Assembly (NCBI RefSeq): GCF_000715075.1
Contig: NC_134101.1
Span: forward strand, 194,948,103-195,012,102
DNA: 64,000 nt
Reading direction: 5' to 3'
From: Nicotiana tabacum
Lineage: Eukaryota > Streptophyta > Magnoliopsida > Solanales > Solanaceae
A program made the translations under genes and the position numbers. The stretch's first letter is position 1. Each line of letters starts with the position of its first letter. Shown here one piece after another: positions 61,903 to 64,000 of this stretch. The notes under the pieces are model-generated. The model saw only the letters and a program-made list of their open reading frames with translations, was not told the DNA's origin and ran no database searches.

Positions 61903-63290
61903 TGTCGCGCCCCCTTTTTCCTCCACGGAATCGGGTTCATGACATTTTTGGTTGGGACAACTCTTTCCTTTTGGGAAGGGGTTCTTGCAATTTTGGAGAG
62001 TCGCCACCTAATGATTTAAGGTGCGGTAGGACACCTATGAGGTTCATTTATAACTACGTTTCGGTAACCAGAGATAGGGTAAGGGCTTGAAATTATCCTA
62101 AGGGGAAGGTGTTAGGCACCCCCCAGGATCTACTAGTGTGGTTCCCGGCCAGACAGTTTTTGTGAATTTGTGCAATTAGCAAATAGACAAGTATGGCTCA
62201 AATAATAGGGGACTTAAGTTCAAGTACACAAGTGTTTGAAAACAATTAGCGAAAGGCAAAATGTTTGAAAAACAAGAATTACAATCTAAAGCATGCTTAT
62301 GAATGTAAAAGGGGTGTCCTAGGTTTATATGTAATATGGATCACATTAATGCAATACACGGTATGACACTCCTCAAAAGAGGGGCTATACATGGTATTAG
62401 CGCACCAGTCATCATATCTATATCTACCCTTTCCAGCCCATGAAGGTAATTAAAGCGAGGGTTGGTCTCGACCCCTACTGCATGCTGTTACCCGTCCCTT
62501 CCTATCAGTCCCTGAGGAATTTGGGACTACTATCCCATAAGGAGGAGGTTCTAGGCAGACCCTTAGGTTTAAAGGCAAAATACTAAGCGACAAACAAGAA
62601 CATATAGGACTGTATTTAGGGGAAAAACACAGAAACAAGTAGAAGACTCAGATATACCTCCACAAATAATACACCGAGATAGCATGACTTATACACAATT
62701 AAGGTCTGAATTTAAAATCCTAAAGCAGGGTGTTTAAGTGATATCAGCAGGACCAGATTTAGTACATGACTCAGAAAAGAAGTCTGAATCAGGTCTGCTT
62801 ACTGATTTTAACAGGTGATAATTAAACAAAGGTAGTTCTAGTTTTATTTAAGTTATTACCTAAGGCTTGCTTAGGCATAAAGCAAGATACAGTAGTTATT
62901 CAAAATTATTGAAAGACGGTTTGGAGATTATTTTTTACCTTAAGAGCATGCTGTTCTAGTCCAATGCAGAGATTATTACCAGTTATTTTAAATAGGAGAA
63001 TCAAGTGTGAAGCTGTTTTTACCTCTTTTATAATCAGCAATTTACACTAAGTGTGAATGCAAATGCAAATAAGATCCTAAAACATGGTGTCTAAGGTGCA
63101 TGTATAAAACTCATGACGCAGAATTCCTAGAGCAGAATTTTTAAATGCATATGGTAGGATTGCAGAATTTCCTAAGAGCAGGATTTCTAAATGCATATGG
63201 TAGGATTGCAGAATTTACTAAGAGCAGGGTTTCTAAATGCACATGGCAGGATTGAAGAATTTCCCTAAGAGCAGAATTTCTAAGTGCATG
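61903..63290 (-). mobile_element. Partial Tat/Ogre-like LTR V inserted in the integrase of W
   Basis: The minus-strand LTR end GGGGGCGCGACA falls at 61903, directly against integrase codons with no primer site between them. So this is an inserted LTR, not the 5' LTR of W. GTAGC (61898-61902) would be one copy of the target duplication. The block GAGTCGCCACCTAATG near 61998 and GGTGTTAGGCACCCCCC near 62108 match U. A 46-bp array closes it at 63119-63290, where it breaks off. Only about 1.4 of the expected 4.3 kb is present. Confidence 0.75.
63119..63290 (-). repeat. 46-bp tandem array in the V LTR
   Basis: Unit from GCAGAATTTCCTAAGAGCAG to ATGGTAGGATT, about 3.7 copies. It corresponds to the dispersed motif in U (4125-4420) and W (26780-27290). 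Confidence 0.9.
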
Positions 63291-64000
63291 AATTACCGCT
63301 CCGTTTCCCCCATTTCTGCTTCTTTGTGGTTCGTTATCCGTATTTTATGGTGTCGGGTTGGTCGGATCGTGTCCGAAATAATTTTGGTAAGGTTTGAAAC
63401 ACTTAGTCTCTTTTAAAGAAGTTTAAGTTGGAAAAATCAATTGAATATTGACTTATGTGTTAGAGGGCTCGGATGCGAGTTCAGATGGTTCGGTTAGCTT
63501 CGAGAAGTGATTTATGGCTTAAGAGTGTGATCGGAATGGGGTTTGGAGGGTTACAGTAGTTTTAGGCTTGAATTGACGAAGTTGATATTTTGGCGATTTC
63601 CGGTTGATAGGTGAGATTTTGATATAGGGGTCGGAATGGAATTCTGAGAGTTGCAGTAGCTTCGTTGTGGCATTTGGGATGCATGTGTAAAATTTTAGGT
63701 CATTCAAACGTGGTTCGGTTGGGTTTTTGATCAAAAGCGTATTTCGGAAGAGTTTTGAAACTTAGTCTTGAATTCGATGTAATTTGATAGAATTGATGTT
63801 GTTTGAGGTGTTTTGATGATTGGAACAAGTTTGAATAAGGTATTGGGTTATGATTGTGCTTTTGGTTGAGGTCCCGGGGGCCTGCTCAGGTTGATTTTGG
63901 GTGGTTAACGGGAAAATTGAAGTGTAATTGCAGCTGTTGAAGTTTTTGCCTCTTCTGGTGTTTTCGCACCTGCGGTTTGGGGATCACAGGTGCAGTGCCA
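63291..64000 (+). mobile_element. 5'-truncated P-family LTR, continuing out of the window
   Basis: Homologous to P from about 43553 onward: GTGAGATTTTGAT, GGAATGGAATTC, CAAAATTT..GGTCATTC and TTTTGGTTGAGGTCCCGG all recur in order. The first 40-50 bases of the LTR are missing and it joins V directly. The last bases, with CACCTGCGGTTTGGG, are the start of the CG-rich palindrome zone. Confidence 0.85.

Noticed and set aside
61903..62010. Reading 61903 onward as the 5' LTR of W
   Set aside because: Integrase codons touch the LTR end with no primer site or gag between them. An LTR inserted into integrase explains this better.

Overview
The window looks like heterochromatic, transposon-packed plant nuclear DNA. 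I see no host gene, tRNA or rRNA. The element families point to a Solanaceae genome, most likely Nicotiana-like: Tekay chromoviruses, Tat/Ogre-like elements with very long LTRs opening TGTTGATACCC, Athila-like non-autonomous elements with a tRNA-Asp primer site, and a Tat-type element with antisense ORFs. The genus is inference. Almost every base belongs to LTR retrotransposons inserted into one another, and the nesting is supported by target-site duplications (TSDs) readable in the sequence. Element letters (N to Z) are mine.

Layout. 1-5534: 3' end and 4.35-kb 3' LTR of a plus-strand Tat-like element (U). 5535-8466: 3' end and LTR of a Tekay-type element (T). 8467-25842: a decayed minus-strand Tekay gag-pol (S), split by a solo LTR (N, 11446-13748, TSD CTACT) and by a full-length Tekay element (R, 15013-25677, TSD CCTAG/CCTCG). 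25843-50276: the minus-strand 3' LTR of a second Tat-like element (W). It is split by an Athila-like minus-strand element (Y, 27845-47991, TSD GGCAC/GACAC). Y contains X (29663-41614, TSD GATAC), a Tat-type element carrying two antisense ORF copies. X in turn contains Z (33959-39774, TSD GTGAG), a complete non-autonomous Athila-like element with an intact 286-residue ORF. Y also contains a solo LTR (P, 43514-46186, TSD ACCAG). 50277-61902: internal part of W, split by Q (50952-59895, TSD CTCTG), a Tekay-like element with a decayed interior. 61903-63290: another Tat-like LTR (V) lying in the integrase of W. 63291-64000: the start of another P-family LTR.

Function. R has the full Tekay set (gag, zinc knuckle, protease, RT, RNase H, integrase, chromodomain) but is broken by a lost start codon, one amber stop and one frameshift. 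S and W keep only recognisable fragments. Z and Y have no pol of their own. They keep a nucleocapsid-like knuckle and a coiled-coil ORF, so they would need enzymes from an autonomous Athila relative. X carries gene-like antisense ORFs with TATA boxes and a GT-AG intron.

The observations most worth following up are: a hairpin just before the polypurine tract in three Tekay families, with one compensatory base pair; tandem arrays at nearly the same distance from the LTR end in five LTR families; the two LTRs of Q holding different microsatellites at the same site; the duplicated antisense ORF in X; and the ORF shared by Y and Z.
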